A stretch of DNA of 56,503 nt from Bacteroidales bacterium (GTDB taxonomy: Bacteria > Bacteroidota > Bacteroidia > Bacteroidales > Muribaculaceae), in assembly GCA_015061055.1 (NCBI GenBank), contig SUXH01000017.1, positions 1 to 56,503 of the forward strand. The letters are read 5' to 3'. The notes under the pieces were generated by a model. The model saw only the letters and a list, made by a program, of their open reading frames with translations. It had not been told where the DNA came from and did no database searches. How positions within the stretch are numbered: position 1 is the stretch's first letter; every line of letters starts with the position of its first letter. Both the position numbers and the translations under genes were made by a program. This document shows positions 47,901-56,379 of the stretch, one piece after another.

Positions 47901-50526
47901 CAGCGCTATGACAGATAAGGCGATTAATGCTTTGAAGAACAACGAGTGGAAGTTTTATCACAAGAATTTAACTCGTTCTACTCAAACATCATTTTATAGT
48001 CCTTATTCTGTAGGTAAAGCGTCTAATCACTTTCAATGGAATACGGAAATCGAACTACAAATCAAAAACTTAGGAACGCTTCCTGTTTTCAATATTCCTG
48101 AATTAAATCTTTACAATCAATCTTATTTCGCAAGTTCCATCAGAGTAAGAGGCACCGGAATAGTATATGCAAAAGCAACCAATGCCGATTATGTAAATGA
48201 ATCATATTTTGAAGCAGAACAATCATTACTTTACCAAGATAAAAACTTGGATATTACCGAATCAGCATCTGATAAAAATTCAAGCGCTGTTTCCATTCGC
48301 ACCGAGAACGAAAGAACTGCATTCTGGCAACCTTTGCTCATTACCGACGAACGAGGTAACGCTAGCATAGAGTTTGATGTCCCCAATATGAATACTACTT
48401 GGATGCTACAAGCTGTTGGCTACACACAAGACGTAAATTCTGCAACAATTCTCAAAGATATTGTAGCGAGCAAACCTATTATGGTCAGTCCTAACCTACC
48501 TCGTTTCCTTCGTCAAGGCGACAAGGCTACTCTTATGGCAAGTGTTCAAAACGCCACAGATTCGACTCAAAGATGTACAATTTTTATCGAGCTGTTCAAC
48601 CCTCTTAACAATGAGATTTATTCACGCAGTTCATTTCTATCGATTATCTTAAAACATCATTCTTCTCCGGTATCCATAGACTATGAAGTTCCTGACTCCA
48701 TCAATGTTCTTGGAGTAAAAGTATGGGCTTCTAATGGAACTTTCAGCGATGGAGAACAGGATATTGTCCCTATTTTACCTTCAGTAAGTCCTATCGTTGA
48801 AACCAAACCATTCTATATAACTCCCGAAGAAAGTGATTTCACCATCAATCTGCCTACATTCCCTGAGAATGCTCGCATCACATTTGAATATTGCGACAAC
48901 CCTATTTGGTATGTTGCGACAGCCCTTCCATCAATCAACAGCAACGACAATACTACTGTAACTCAAATAGTTCACTCTATCTTTGCCAACCTCGTCGCTC
49001 AAAAAGTAGCAACCGACAACCCCGAAATTGCGCAAGCTCTCACCTATTGGAAAGATAATCAGCAAGATTCAGTTTTAATCTCGATGTTAAGCAAAAATCA
49101 AGATATTAAAATAGGTAATCTTCTTGCATCTCCTTGGATTAAGGATAGCGAAGAACAAACTTTGCGTATGTCACAGCTTAACAATCTTTTCGACAAAGAT
49201 AAAGTACAAGTTGCAACCGATATTCTGATTCAAAAACTCGCTGAATTGCAACTCCATGATGGAGGTTTTGTGTGGTACAAGTATCCTAATGCAACATCAT
49301 CAGTTCACACTACACTCTCTGTTCTCCAAGTTCTTGGACGAATTAAAGCTTTAAATGCTATCAGCGATAACAATAAATTAAACGACATCATCGCAAAAGC
49401 AATAAAATATATCGATAATGAATTGATCAAACTATATGAACAACAGAAAAACAAATCCGATTATTCCGGATATTTACAATTCGCCTATACTCGTTCGCTA
49501 TTCTTATATGTTCCTATAAACAAAAACGCAGAAAATCTTTATGAAAAGATTTCTCAATCTCTTGCTAAGGAATGGAAAGAAATGAATATTGCTAACAAAG
49601 CATTTACAGCTATCACTCTCACCAACTTTGGAATGATTGACCAAGCACGCCCTATACTTGAATCCATCAATCAATTTAGCATTTATAATCCAAACACAGG
49701 ACGATATTGGGACAACATTCAAAATGATTGGTATCAATTCTATAGCAAAGTGTCAATCACATCTCTCATTCTTCAATCATATCACTTAATTGAACCAAAT
49801 GCTACTGAAATAGACCAAATCCGTCAATGGTTATTGCTCGAAAAACAAACATCCGACTGGGGTAATTCAAGCCTTGCAGCCGAAGCTGTATGTGCAATAC
49901 TGAGCACAGGAACCAACTGGTTGAAAGTAGTTCAAACTCCTACTATCAATCTAAATGGATCCAATCTTGAAACGACCAAAATTGATAAGATTCTCGGATA
50001 TGAAAAAATTCAACTGAACATTGAAAACTCGACTACCAAGAATACTATCAATATCAAGCGAAATGGGAACAATCCTTCTTGGGGTGCAATATATTGCCAA
50101 TATAATGCTCAGATGAATAGTGTAAAAGCTGCATCTACCAACGAGCTGTCAATTAGAAAAGAACTTATCAATTACTCCGATAATGACACTATCAAGATTG
50201 GAGATAAAATTCAAATTCGTCTTATAGTAAAAAACTCTAAAGAGCTTGAATACGTTACTATTACCGACGAACGTCCTGCTTGCTTTGAACCTGCCGACCA
50301 AATTTCCGGCTATCGTTATGAAGACGGTATTGGCTATTATCTCGAAACTAAGGATAGTGAAACAAATCTATTCTTCAATTATTTACCCAAAGGAACTCAC
50401 ATAATCACTTATGATGCTTATGTTACCAATACCGGCGAATTCAACAATGGTGTAGCTACTATTCAATGCCAATATGCGCCACAAATTACGGCACACACTG
50501 CAGGTAACACAATTTCAGTAAAATAA
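44911..50526 (+). CDS. Alpha-2-macroglobulin-family protein lacking the thioester
   Basis: A 1871-residue exported protein (signal peptide ending near LAQ, residue ~24). In order: an N-terminal helical region; macroglobulin beta domains including an MG2-type segment (TDFAIYRPGDTIKMAAVCNR near 550); the A2M domain (AFWQPLLITDERGNASIEFD near 1140; LPRFLRQGDKATLMASVQNA); an alpha/alpha-toroid thioester-domain fold (~1335-1650; GGFVWYKYPNATSSVHT); and C-terminal beta domains. The CxEQ thioester expected after ALP1340 is replaced by SINSNDNTTVTQ, so covalent trapping is not possible. It may still be a conformational protease trap, as proposed for YfaS-type proteins. It stands alone between two hairpins. 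Confidence 0.88.
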   Translation: MKNIINLIITLVITISATNTLAQKSNVDNKNINIEFSFEQPDFNYPQSVITDASDELEKALKLNDGERIVLALIQSSLAKSMISTDSLPTIIDEIEHFANTEKDECIKSTLFLLEAKILNSYYCNNKYKLSSRTSLNTTPSSVFEWNASQFKNKISLLLNQALNYKKKLINTPVSDYKKIVKINDESVNIYPTMFDFIAYQSIEIYKSWDIKSFRNIFVNTPLNETNYSEEVNSIYKTLLSSHKNGSLPYINAICEKEIFNNSIKTDFLDNSAMQLKLSSLYDEYKNNPNVAPIILKLEGSDKKLYNIYSNYIEQYPQSIFTPTIKSKKLNLEKRSATLSFERFVTTADSIKIECQAENTNNIELAIYTTENADYIRSNKFMKNKPVATHTFSIKGVIPFSDTIHITIPPLDYGCYTIVANSIDQNGNKEELSTNYGYNSFIVTDISSFSICNRSEKTRQVFAVDAITGKPLSGVRIASKPINKKLKKLNEISTEDGSINVPNSNYRYFDFIKGSDNCYSWNYYSYFYNQNDTSFQYNCNIYTDFAIYRPGDTIKMAAVCNRTNVFKKELATNLKVKATLFDANFDSISSVSLITDEMGRITHNFPIPTNRLNGEFSIVLANEGNGVQLANHRIAISEFKTPTFFIEFIEEKHSYPEDGNITLQGIVKTFSGMPLADVSVFCELQKASLYSDFSSIANTTISTDEMGAFSISFSASATKNYNKHNRYIFDCYRIVATATDNVGETQTANSKTFYIGKAIVMNWNGDNTISSDASQSVKLPISLISYEENAPQSYPCILRLCDTYGKEVATIPFGSENPTFDFSAIASGEYSINAWLKSDTTIRIQQNYKLILYRPSDTESPINSTLWTPVKTIKNAPGANGTILIGSSFDNTPVYYTVCYLDKILRQGWITLRKGLSHFNYTMPKEMLDGERIIISLYNIHNNVKQSYEISVYAEEDKPQATLSIESFRNLITPNSHEKWTLHLAIDGKPVANAAIISAMTDKAINALKNNEWKFYHKNLTRSTQTSFYSPYSVGKASNHFQWNTEIELQIKNLGTLPVFNIPELNLYNQSYFASSIRVRGTGIVYAKATNADYVNESYFEAEQSLLYQDKNLDITESASDKNSSAVSIRTENERTAFWQPLLITDERGNASIEFDVPNMNTTWMLQAVGYTQDVNSATILKDIVASKPIMVSPNLPRFLRQGDKATLMASVQNATDSTQRCTIFIELFNPLNNEIYSRSSFLSIILKHHSSPVSIDYEVPDSINVLGVKVWASNGTFSDGEQDIVPILPSVSPIVETKPFYITPEESDFTINLPTFPENARITFEYCDNPIWYVATALPSINSNDNTTVTQIVHSIFANLVAQKVATDNPEIAQALTYWKDNQQDSVLISMLSKNQDIKIGNLLASPWIKDSEEQTLRMSQLNNLFDKDKVQVATDILIQKLAELQLHDGGFVWYKYPNATSSVHTTLSVLQVLGRIKALNAISDNNKLNDIIAKAIKYIDNELIKLYEQQKNKSDYSGYLQFAYTRSLFLYVPINKNAENLYEKISQSLAKEWKEMNIANKAFTAITLTNFGMIDQARPILESINQFSIYNPNTGRYWDNIQNDWYQFYSKVSITSLILQSYHLIEPNATEIDQIRQWLLLEKQTSDWGNSSLAAEAVCAILSTGTNWLKVVQTPTINLNGSNLETTKIDKILGYEKIQLNIENSTTKNTINIKRNGNNPSWGAIYCQYNAQMNSVKAASTNELSIRKELINYSDNDTIKIGDKIQIRLIVKNSKELEYVTITDERPACFEPADQISGYRYEDGIGYYLETKDSETNLFFNYLPKGTHIITYDAYVTNTGEFNNGVATIQCQYAPQITAHTAGNTISVK

Positions 50527-50534
50527 GACTTCTT

Positions 50535-50567
50535 AGTTACGGCATTTCTCAACAAAATGTCGTAACT
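50535..50567 (+). terminator. Hairpin after the macroglobulin gene
   Basis: AGTTACGGCATTT (50535-50547) pairs with AAATGTCGTAACT (50555-50567) with one G-T pair. The T-run after it is poor. Its right arm overlaps the promoter-like TAACTTCG. Confidence 0.55.
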
Positions 50568-50570
50568 TCG
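50563..50570 (+). promoter_or_regulatory. Weak promoter box before the DegT-gmd-fcl operon
   Basis: TAACTTCG differs from TAnnTTTG at one base and lies 24 bases before the ATG at 50594. Confidence 0.35.
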
Positions 50571-50593
50571 CATTATATATAAAATATTAGAGA

Positions 50594-51736
50594 ATGAACT
50601 CACGTATTTTCCTATCGTTACCTCATCTTGGAGGGAATGAAATGAAATGGATTGAAGAGGCTTTTAAAGATAGTTGGGTTGTTCCATTAGGTCCAAACGT
50701 AAATGAGTTTGAAAAGCTTCTTGGCAATTATTTAGAGAACCCAAACATTGTCGCACTTAGTGCCGGCACAGCAGCTCTGCATTTGGGATTGATTGCGCTT
50801 GGTGTTGAAACAGGTGATGAAGTAATATGCCAATCTTTCACATTTGCTGCAAGTGCCAATCCTGTCGCATACCAAGGAGCTAAACCTGTGTTTGTCGATA
50901 GCGAGCCCGATACGTGGAATATGTGCCCTATCGCACTTGAAGAAGCCATTATCGACCGTAAAAAAGCAACAGGCAAATACCCTAAGGCAATCATTCCGGT
51001 ACATCTTTATGGTATGCCGGCCAAAATGAATGAAATTCTTGCAATAGCAAACAAATACAACATCCCTGTGCTTGAAGATGCAGCCGAAGCTCTCGGTTCA
51101 ACTTATTTCGGTAAAAAATGTGGTACTTTAGGCAAATATGGTGCTTTAAGTTTCAATGGGAACAAGATTATTACGACTTCAGGCGGAGGGGCACTGATTT
51201 GCCCTAATGAGCAAGCTGATAAGCACATAAAATTCCTTGCCACACAAGCGCGTGAAAATATGCCATACTATTACCACAATGTCATTGGATACAACTATCG
51301 ATTGAGCAACATTAGCGCAGGTATAGGCTGCGGACAGATGCAAGTTCTTGAATCGCACGTGGAACGCCGTCGTGAAATTCACGCTCTTTACACCGAATTA
51401 CTCAAAGACATTAATGGCGTTACGGTAATGCAAAATCCAACAAGTGATTATAACTCTAATTTTTGGCTGACTACAATCTCTTTCGATAGTTCTTGGGATA
51501 TATCACCCGAAGATATCCGACAAGCTCTCGAAGCACAAAACATCGAAACTCGATGGCTATGGCGACCTATGCATATGCAACCCGTATTTGCCAATGCTCC
51601 TTACTATGGAGGCAATTGTGCCGAACATTTATTTAAGCATGGGCTTTGCTTGCCAAGTGGCTCTTGCTTGACAAATGATGACATTAAACGTGTAGCCAAT
51701 GCTATTATAGCATTTTTCAATCAAAATACTAAATAA
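50594..51736 (+). CDS. DegT/DnrJ/EryC1/StrS sugar aminotransferase
   Basis: A 380-residue PLP-dependent aminotransferase for nucleotide-linked keto-sugars. PLP lysine Lys191 in SFNGNKIITTSGGG; cofactor-binding Asp162 in LEDAAEALGS; substrate region QARENMPYYYHNVIGYNYR. It resembles the pglE/4-amino-sugar group used in bacillosamine-type or O-antigen sugars. The precise product is unknown. First gene of an operon with gmd and fcl (27 bases to gmd), hence surface-glycan synthesis. Confidence 0.9.
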   Translation: MNSRIFLSLPHLGGNEMKWIEEAFKDSWVVPLGPNVNEFEKLLGNYLENPNIVALSAGTAALHLGLIALGVETGDEVICQSFTFAASANPVAYQGAKPVFVDSEPDTWNMCPIALEEAIIDRKKATGKYPKAIIPVHLYGMPAKMNEILAIANKYNIPVLEDAAEALGSTYFGKKCGTLGKYGALSFNGNKIITTSGGGALICPNEQADKHIKFLATQARENMPYYYHNVIGYNYRLSNISAGIGCGQMQVLESHVERRREIHALYTELLKDINGVTVMQNPTSDYNSNFWLTTISFDSSWDISPEDIRQALEAQNIETRWLWRPMHMQPVFANAPYYGGNCAEHLFKHGLCLPSGSCLTNDDIKRVANAIIAFFNQNTK

Positions 51737-51763
51737 CATCAAAGAATCAAATCACATCAATAT

Positions 51764-52849
51764 ATGGAAGAAACTAACAAGAAAGTAGCACTTATTACAG
51801 GTATCACAGGACAAGATGGTTCTTTCCTTGCAGAATTTCTACTCGAGAAAGGATATGAAGTTCATGGTATTATCCGAAGAAGCAGCTCTTTCAATACCGG
51901 ACGCATCGAGCATCTTTATTTTAACGAATGGGTGAGAGATATGAAGCAAAATCGCACCATTAATCTCCACTATGGCGATATGACCGACTCAAGTTCGCTT
52001 ATTCGCATCATTCGTGAGGTAAAACCTACTGAAATATACAACCTTGCGGCTCAAAGCCACGTAAAAGTATCGTTCGACGTTCCTGAATACACTGCCGAAA
52101 CCGATGCTGTGGGCACACTTCGTCTGCTCGAAGCAGTGCGTATTCTTAATCGCGAAAAAGTTACGCGTATCTACCAAGCAAGTACATCTGAATTATATGG
52201 AAAGGTACAAGAGGTTCCTCAATCAGAGACTACCCCATTCTATCCACGCAGCCCATACGGCTGTGCAAAACTTTATGGTTTTTGGATTACAAAAAACTAT
52301 CGCGAAAGCTATGGAATGTATGCCGTTAATGGTATCCTATTCAATCACGAAAGTGAACGTAGAGGCGAAACATTCGTTACCCGTAAGATAACACTTGCTG
52401 TGGCTCGTATCGTAAACGGATTGCAGGACAAACTTTATCTTGGCAATCTCAATGCACTTCGCGACTGGGGATATGCTAAAGACTACGTTGAATGTATGTG
52501 GCTAATCCTCCAACAGGACGAGCCCGATGATTTCGTCATCGCTACCGGTGAATATCACAGCGTGCGCGAATTCACTACACTTGCTTTCCGTCGTGCAGGA
52601 ATAGAACTTGAATGGCAAGGCGAAGGCATCGACGAAAAAGGTATCGACAAAGCTACAGGCAAAGTACTTGTTGAAGTCGATCCTAAGTATTTCCGCCCTT
52701 GCGAAGTTGAGCAATTACTTGGTAATCCTACTAAAGCTAAAGAAAAACTTGGATGGAACCCTCGCAAAACATCTTTTGAAGAATTAATCAACATCATGGT
52801 GGACAACGACATCAAAAAGGTGAAAGAAAATCCTGATTGTGTGCGTTAA
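51764..52849 (+). CDS. gmd: GDP-mannose 4,6-dehydratase
   Basis: A 361-residue short-chain dehydrogenase-type enzyme. It makes GDP-4-keto-6-deoxymannose, the first step to GDP-L-fucose. NAD(P) motif [14 protein letters not shown]; family block [17 protein letters not shown]; active-site YxxxK in [10 protein letters not shown]; and [16 protein letters not shown]. Normal length. Twelve bases before fcl. Confidence 0.97.
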   Translation: MEETNKKVALITGITGQDGSFLAEFLLEKGYEVHGIIRRSSSFNTGRIEHLYFNEWVRDMKQNRTINLHYGDMTDSSSLIRIIREVKPTEIYNLAAQSHVKVSFDVPEYTAETDAVGTLRLLEAVRILNREKVTRIYQASTSELYGKVQEVPQSETTPFYPRSPYGCAKLYGFWITKNYRESYGMYAVNGILFNHESERRGETFVTRKITLAVARIVNGLQDKLYLGNLNALRDWGYAKDYVECMWLILQQDEPDDFVIATGEYHSVREFTTLAFRRAGIELEWQGEGIDEKGIDKATGKVLVEVDPKYFRPCEVEQLLGNPTKAKEKLGWNPRKTSFEELINIMVDNDIKKVKENPDCVR

Positions 52850-52861
52850 TCAAATATCACA

Positions 52862-53968
52862 ATGAAGAAAAACTCAAAAATATACATTGCAGGGCATCGA
52901 GGACTTGTTGGTTCTGCTATATGGAATAATCTTGAAAGCAAAGGTTATACCAATCTTGTGGGACGCACTCACAAAGAACTCGATTTGCTTGATGGGGCAG
53001 CTGTAAAACGTTTCTTCGACGAAGAACAACCCGAATACGTTGTGCTTGCTGCTGCACACGTAGGTGGTATTATGGCAAACAGCCTTTATCGTGCCGACTT
53101 CATCTACGAGAATCTGCAAATTCAGCAAAATGTTATTGGTGAAAGTTTCCGACACAACGTCAAGAAACTACTTTTCTTGGGTAGCACTTGTATCTATCCT
53201 CGCGAAGCAAAACAACCTATTACAGAAACAGAATTGCTCACTTCTCCTCTTGAATACACCAACGAACCTTATGCAATAGCCAAAATTGCAGGACTAAAAC
53301 TGTGCGAAAGTTTCAACCTTCAATATGGGACCAACTACATAGCTGTAATGCCTACCAACCTCTATGGCCCACGTGACAATTTCAACCTCGAAACAAGTCA
53401 CGTCCTACCGGCTATGATACGCAAGATCTATCTTGCAAAACAGCTCCACGAAAGCAATTGGGAAGCTATTCGCAAAGATTTAGCATCACGTCCGGTCGAA
53501 GGCGTTAATGGAGATAGCTCTGAGAGCGATATAATTGCGATTCTCGCTAAGTATGGCATACACGCCGACCATCTGCTCCTTTGGGGTAGCGGAAAACCTT
53601 TACGCGAATTCCTATGGAGTGAAGATATGGCAGATGCGTCGGTATTCATATTAGAAAACATCAATTTCAACGACACATATCAGGGAGAACCTGTTACTCC
53701 ATGCACTCAAGAAATGGCAAAACGAGAAATTCGCAACTGTCACATCAACATTGGTAGTGGAAAGGAAATATCTATTGCCCAACTCGCCGATTTGTGTAAA
53801 AAAGCTATCAATTACAATGGTGAAATTCGTTGGGACACCACAAAACCCGACGGCACAATGCGAAAACTCACCGATATATCTAAACTTCATAGTCTGGGTT
53901 GGCATCATAATATGGAAATTGAAGACGGAGTGAAATCACTTTTTGAATGGTACATTCAGAACTTATAA
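52862..53968 (+). CDS. fcl: GDP-L-fucose synthase
   Basis: A 368-residue epimerase/reductase that completes GDP-L-fucose. NADP motif IAGHRGLVGSAI; FLGSTCIYPREAKQP; the catalytic YxxxK in EPYAIAKIAGLKLCE; NLYGPRDNFN. It is longer than E. coli Fcl (321) because of an insertion at ~195-240 (around RPVEGVNGDSSESD), which I recall as common in Bacteroidota. Followed by the SGNH gene after 20 bases. Confidence 0.96.
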   Translation: MKKNSKIYIAGHRGLVGSAIWNNLESKGYTNLVGRTHKELDLLDGAAVKRFFDEEQPEYVVLAAAHVGGIMANSLYRADFIYENLQIQQNVIGESFRHNVKKLLFLGSTCIYPREAKQPITETELLTSPLEYTNEPYAIAKIAGLKLCESFNLQYGTNYIAVMPTNLYGPRDNFNLETSHVLPAMIRKIYLAKQLHESNWEAIRKDLASRPVEGVNGDSSESDIIAILAKYGIHADHLLLWGSGKPLREFLWSEDMADASVFILENINFNDTYQGEPVTPCTQEMAKREIRNCHINIGSGKEISIAQLADLCKKAINYNGEIRWDTTKPDGTMRKLTDISKLHSLGWHHNMEIEDGVKSLFEWYIQNL

Positions 53969-53988
53969 CTATCTAACAACATAACACT

Positions 53989-55272
53989 ATGACTATCAAA
54001 AAAATATTAACATTCGTAATGAGTATCTGCACTTTGTCGGCTGTTGCTCAAAATACAGCCCAAGAAGCTCAAGACCAAGCAAACAAGTACACTGATTACT
54101 ACTATCAACGTAAATCATTGTTTGCAGAACTACCAGTAACAAGCAACGACATCGTTTTCTTTGGCAATAGCCTTACCAACGGCGGACGTTGGCACGAAAT
54201 GTTCAACAATCCTAATGTCAAAAATCGAGGTATCGTGGGCGACATCGTACAAGGCTTATACGATCGTGCCGATTTAATACTTAAAGGCAAACCTAAAAAG
54301 ATTTTCCTTCTCATCGGTACCAACGACATTTCTCACCACGTAGGAGCCGACAGTATAGCTCGCGCTCTCGACAAACTTATTGCTCGTATCAAAACCGAAA
54401 GTCCTACAACACAACTTTATTTACAAAGTTTATTGCCTTACAACAACGACTTCAAACGCTACAAGAACCTTTTCAATGAAGAAACTACCGTTCTTGAAGC
54501 AAACGTGCTATACGAACAAGTAGCTCGCAAGCACAATGTGCCTTGGATCAATCTATTTCCTTGGTTTGCCGATCGTGAATGCAAATTACGCAAGGAACTC
54601 ACCAACGATGGCCTACACCTAAAAGAAAATGGTTACAAGATTTGGCGCGACGAAGTAGCTAAGTATGTCGGCGAAGACATCCAATTCCATCCTACAGAGC
54701 TTTATCCTATGAGCCATAACGACATTATTATGCTTGGTGGAACACTTGTTGGCTATGCCGAATGGAACGAACTGCTTGCAATGCCTAACGTAAAGACTCG
54801 TAGCCTTGGTGACGTATGCGACTATATCCACGCAAGCGCTAAAAATTACGCAAAGAATAAACCACAAAAAATCGTTCTCCTTTCAAGCTACAATCACGAT
54901 AAAAACGCTAAGAAAGTAAATGTTTCTGCCAATTTCAGCGTCGACACTATCGTTATGTCAATGGAAAAAGCAATCACAACCATTAAAGAAATATCACCAA
55001 CTACCGAAATCGTACTTCAAAGCATCATCCCGGTAAATTCATCTTACGAAAAATATGCACCATTTAAGGATGCGAGTAAGAAACTCAAAAAAGCTAACAA
55101 AGAGCTTAAGAAACTTGCTAAAAAGCACCAAATCGCGTGGGTTGACCTAACTCCTGTACTTGCCGACGAAAATGGCGAACTTAAAGCAGAATTCACCAAC
55201 GACGGCTACCACCTAATGGGTAAAGGCTATGTTGCGTGGGCTAACGAACTGAAAAAGGCACTTGCAAAATAA
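53989..55272 (+). CDS. Exported protein with two SGNH-hydrolase domains, the second degenerate
   Basis: A 427-residue protein with a signal peptide (cleaved near VAQ, residue ~21). Domain 1 (~50-228) has an intact SGNH set: Ser61 in FFGNSLTNGG, Gly84, Asn112 in IGTND and the Asp207-x-x-His210 pair in TNDGLHL. Domain 2 (~240-427) is clearly homologous and keeps TNDGYHL (Asp405, His408), but Ser is Thr252 (LGGTLVG) and GTND is SSYNHD. Domain 1 is probably an esterase or deacetylase acting on a carbohydrate; domain 2 may only bind. It ends the GDP-fucose operon. Confidence 0.88.
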   Translation: MTIKKILTFVMSICTLSAVAQNTAQEAQDQANKYTDYYYQRKSLFAELPVTSNDIVFFGNSLTNGGRWHEMFNNPNVKNRGIVGDIVQGLYDRADLILKGKPKKIFLLIGTNDISHHVGADSIARALDKLIARIKTESPTTQLYLQSLLPYNNDFKRYKNLFNEETTVLEANVLYEQVARKHNVPWINLFPWFADRECKLRKELTNDGLHLKENGYKIWRDEVAKYVGEDIQFHPTELYPMSHNDIIMLGGTLVGYAEWNELLAMPNVKTRSLGDVCDYIHASAKNYAKNKPQKIVLLSSYNHDKNAKKVNVSANFSVDTIVMSMEKAITTIKEISPTTEIVLQSIIPVNSSYEKYAPFKDASKKLKKANKELKKLAKKHQIAWVDLTPVLADENGELKAEFTNDGYHLMGKGYVAWANELKKALAK

Positions 55273-55298
55273 GCAAAACACTCAAATACTTTATACAA

Positions 55299-55339
55299 AT
55301 GATGGTATCTGGACACTTTTCTGATACCATCATTTTTTT
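55299..55339 (+). terminator. Terminator after the GDP-fucose/SGNH operon
   Basis: ATGATGGTATC (55299-55309) pairs perfectly with GATACCATCAT (55323-55333), followed by a run of T to 55339. Confidence 0.93.
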
Positions 55340-55356
55340 ATCTCTAAATTAATTCC

Positions 55357-55364
55357 TACATTTG
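55357..55364 (+). promoter_or_regulatory. Promoter -7 box of the PIG-L deacetylase gene
   Basis: TACATTTG matches TAnnTTTG and lies 27 bases before the ATG at 55392. It overlaps an upstream in-frame TTG (55362), which therefore cannot be the start. Confidence 0.6.
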
Positions 55365-55391
55365 TATATCATCAATCATAAACTCATTATT

Positions 55392-56147
55392 ATGAATAGA
55401 AGAGATATGCTTAAAATAGCTGGAACAGCAATAGCCGGTGCTTCTATATTTGGCACTCAAGCATTTGCTGGCGAAAACACAAAAGGTGGAAACAATAAAA
55501 AACCTAAAGCACTAATCATAGGCGCTCACCCCGACGATCCCGAAACAGGTTGTGGCGGGACTATGTTATTACTCCGCAAAGCAGGATATGAAGTTGTATC
55601 AGTGTATATGACAAAAGGCGAAGGTGGCATTCAAGGCAAGACACACGACGAAGCAGCAGCCATTCGCGTTCCCGAAGCCATAAATGCTTGTAAAATACTC
55701 GATGCACGCCCTATCTTTATGACTCAAATCGACGGTAACACCGAAATTAATAAAGCACGATACGTAGAAATGCGAGAACTTATCGCAAGCGAAACTCCCG
55801 ACATCGTTTTCACTCATTGGCCAATTGACTCTCACCCCGACCATAGGGTATGTTCACTACTTGTTTACGACGCTTGGCGTCGTCTTGGCTACAACTTCGA
55901 GCTATATTACTTCGAGGTAATGAGTGGCACTCAAACACAATTATTTAATCCTACCGACTACGTAGACATCACATCTGTAGCAGAACAAAAGAAAAAGGCT
56001 TGTCTATGCCACGTAAGCCAAAATATGGAACCCCTATACGACGGCTGGCATATACCAATGGAACAATTCCGCGGACTTGAATTCCGTTGCAAACACGCCG
56101 AAGCATTCATACACCTCCGCCGTTCCAACAGCGACATATTTGAATAA
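55392..56147 (+). CDS. Tat-exported PIG-L family deacetylase
   Basis: A 251-residue zinc deacetylase of the PIG-L/LmbE family. The N-terminus is a twin-arginine signal: MNRRDMLKIAG, then a hydrophobic stretch to QAFAGE. Zinc/catalytic motif GAHPDDPE, and the third metal His in SHPDHR. Such enzymes remove acetyl groups from GlcNAc-containing substrates. Export by Tat implies a folded periplasmic enzyme. The substrate may be peptidoglycan fragments, a surface glycan or a dietary glycan; nothing in the sequence decides. It has its own promoter. Confidence 0.88.
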   Translation: MNRRDMLKIAGTAIAGASIFGTQAFAGENTKGGNNKKPKALIIGAHPDDPETGCGGTMLLLRKAGYEVVSVYMTKGEGGIQGKTHDEAAAIRVPEAINACKILDARPIFMTQIDGNTEINKARYVEMRELIASETPDIVFTHWPIDSHPDHRVCSLLVYDAWRRLGYNFELYYFEVMSGTQTQLFNPTDYVDITSVAEQKKKACLCHVSQNMEPLYDGWHIPMEQFRGLEFRCKHAEAFIHLRRSNSDIFE

Positions 56148-56183
56148 CAACAACCAATTTACAACGTAGATAGCACGGCTCGA

Positions 56184-56220
56184 CATCTATGGTAACCGAG
56201 TGCTTCAGCGCCCGGACGAG
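56184..56220 (+). repeat. 37-base direct repeat, copy 1
   Basis: It begins CATCTATGGTAACCGAG and differs from copy 2 at one base. It contains a REP-like hairpin (CCGAGTGC-TTCA-GCGCCCGG) with one broken pair. Confidence 0.85.
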
Positions 56221-56240
56221 GAATGTCAGATATAAGTGCG

Positions 56241-56253
56241 CGCCCGCAGGGCG
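56241..56253. repeat. Tight hairpin between the direct repeats
   Basis: CGCCC-GCA-GGGCG, a five-pair stem with three-base loop, lies in the 34-base spacer. Confidence 0.6.
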
Positions 56254-56254
56254 T

Positions 56255-56291
56255 CATCTATGGTAACCGGGTGCTTCAGCGCCCGGACGAG
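56255..56291 (+). repeat. 37-base direct repeat, copy 2
   Basis: Copy 2 starts 71 bases after copy 1. Its hairpin CCGGGTGC-TTCA-GCGCCCGG is complete (eight pairs including one G-T). Confidence 0.85.
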
Positions 56292-56379
56292 AACAACCAA
56301 AGCTACAGTGTGCCGTTTAGGTACACCACCTAAAAAACACATCTGGCTCTATTGTACGTAACAATTCTTTCTTGTTTAT

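Larger units (their letters stand above)
56158..56291. repeat. GC-rich palindromic element, possible MITE
   Basis: This 134-base stretch is much richer in G+C than its surroundings. It contains two 37-base direct repeats and an intervening hairpin. AACAACCAA occurs at both flanks (56149-56157 and 56292-56300), like a 9-base target duplication, although that sequence is low in complexity. Confidence 0.5.

Noticed and set aside
55362..55391. Upstream TTG start for the PIG-L gene.
   Set aside because: It lies inside the TACATTTG promoter box; the Tat signal begins at the ATG at 55392.
56184..56291. Two 37-base repeats with a 34-base spacer look like a minimal CRISPR array.
   Set aside because: There are only two copies, each containing a strong internal palindrome; the spacer itself is palindromic; no cas gene is near. 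A REP/MITE-like element fits better.
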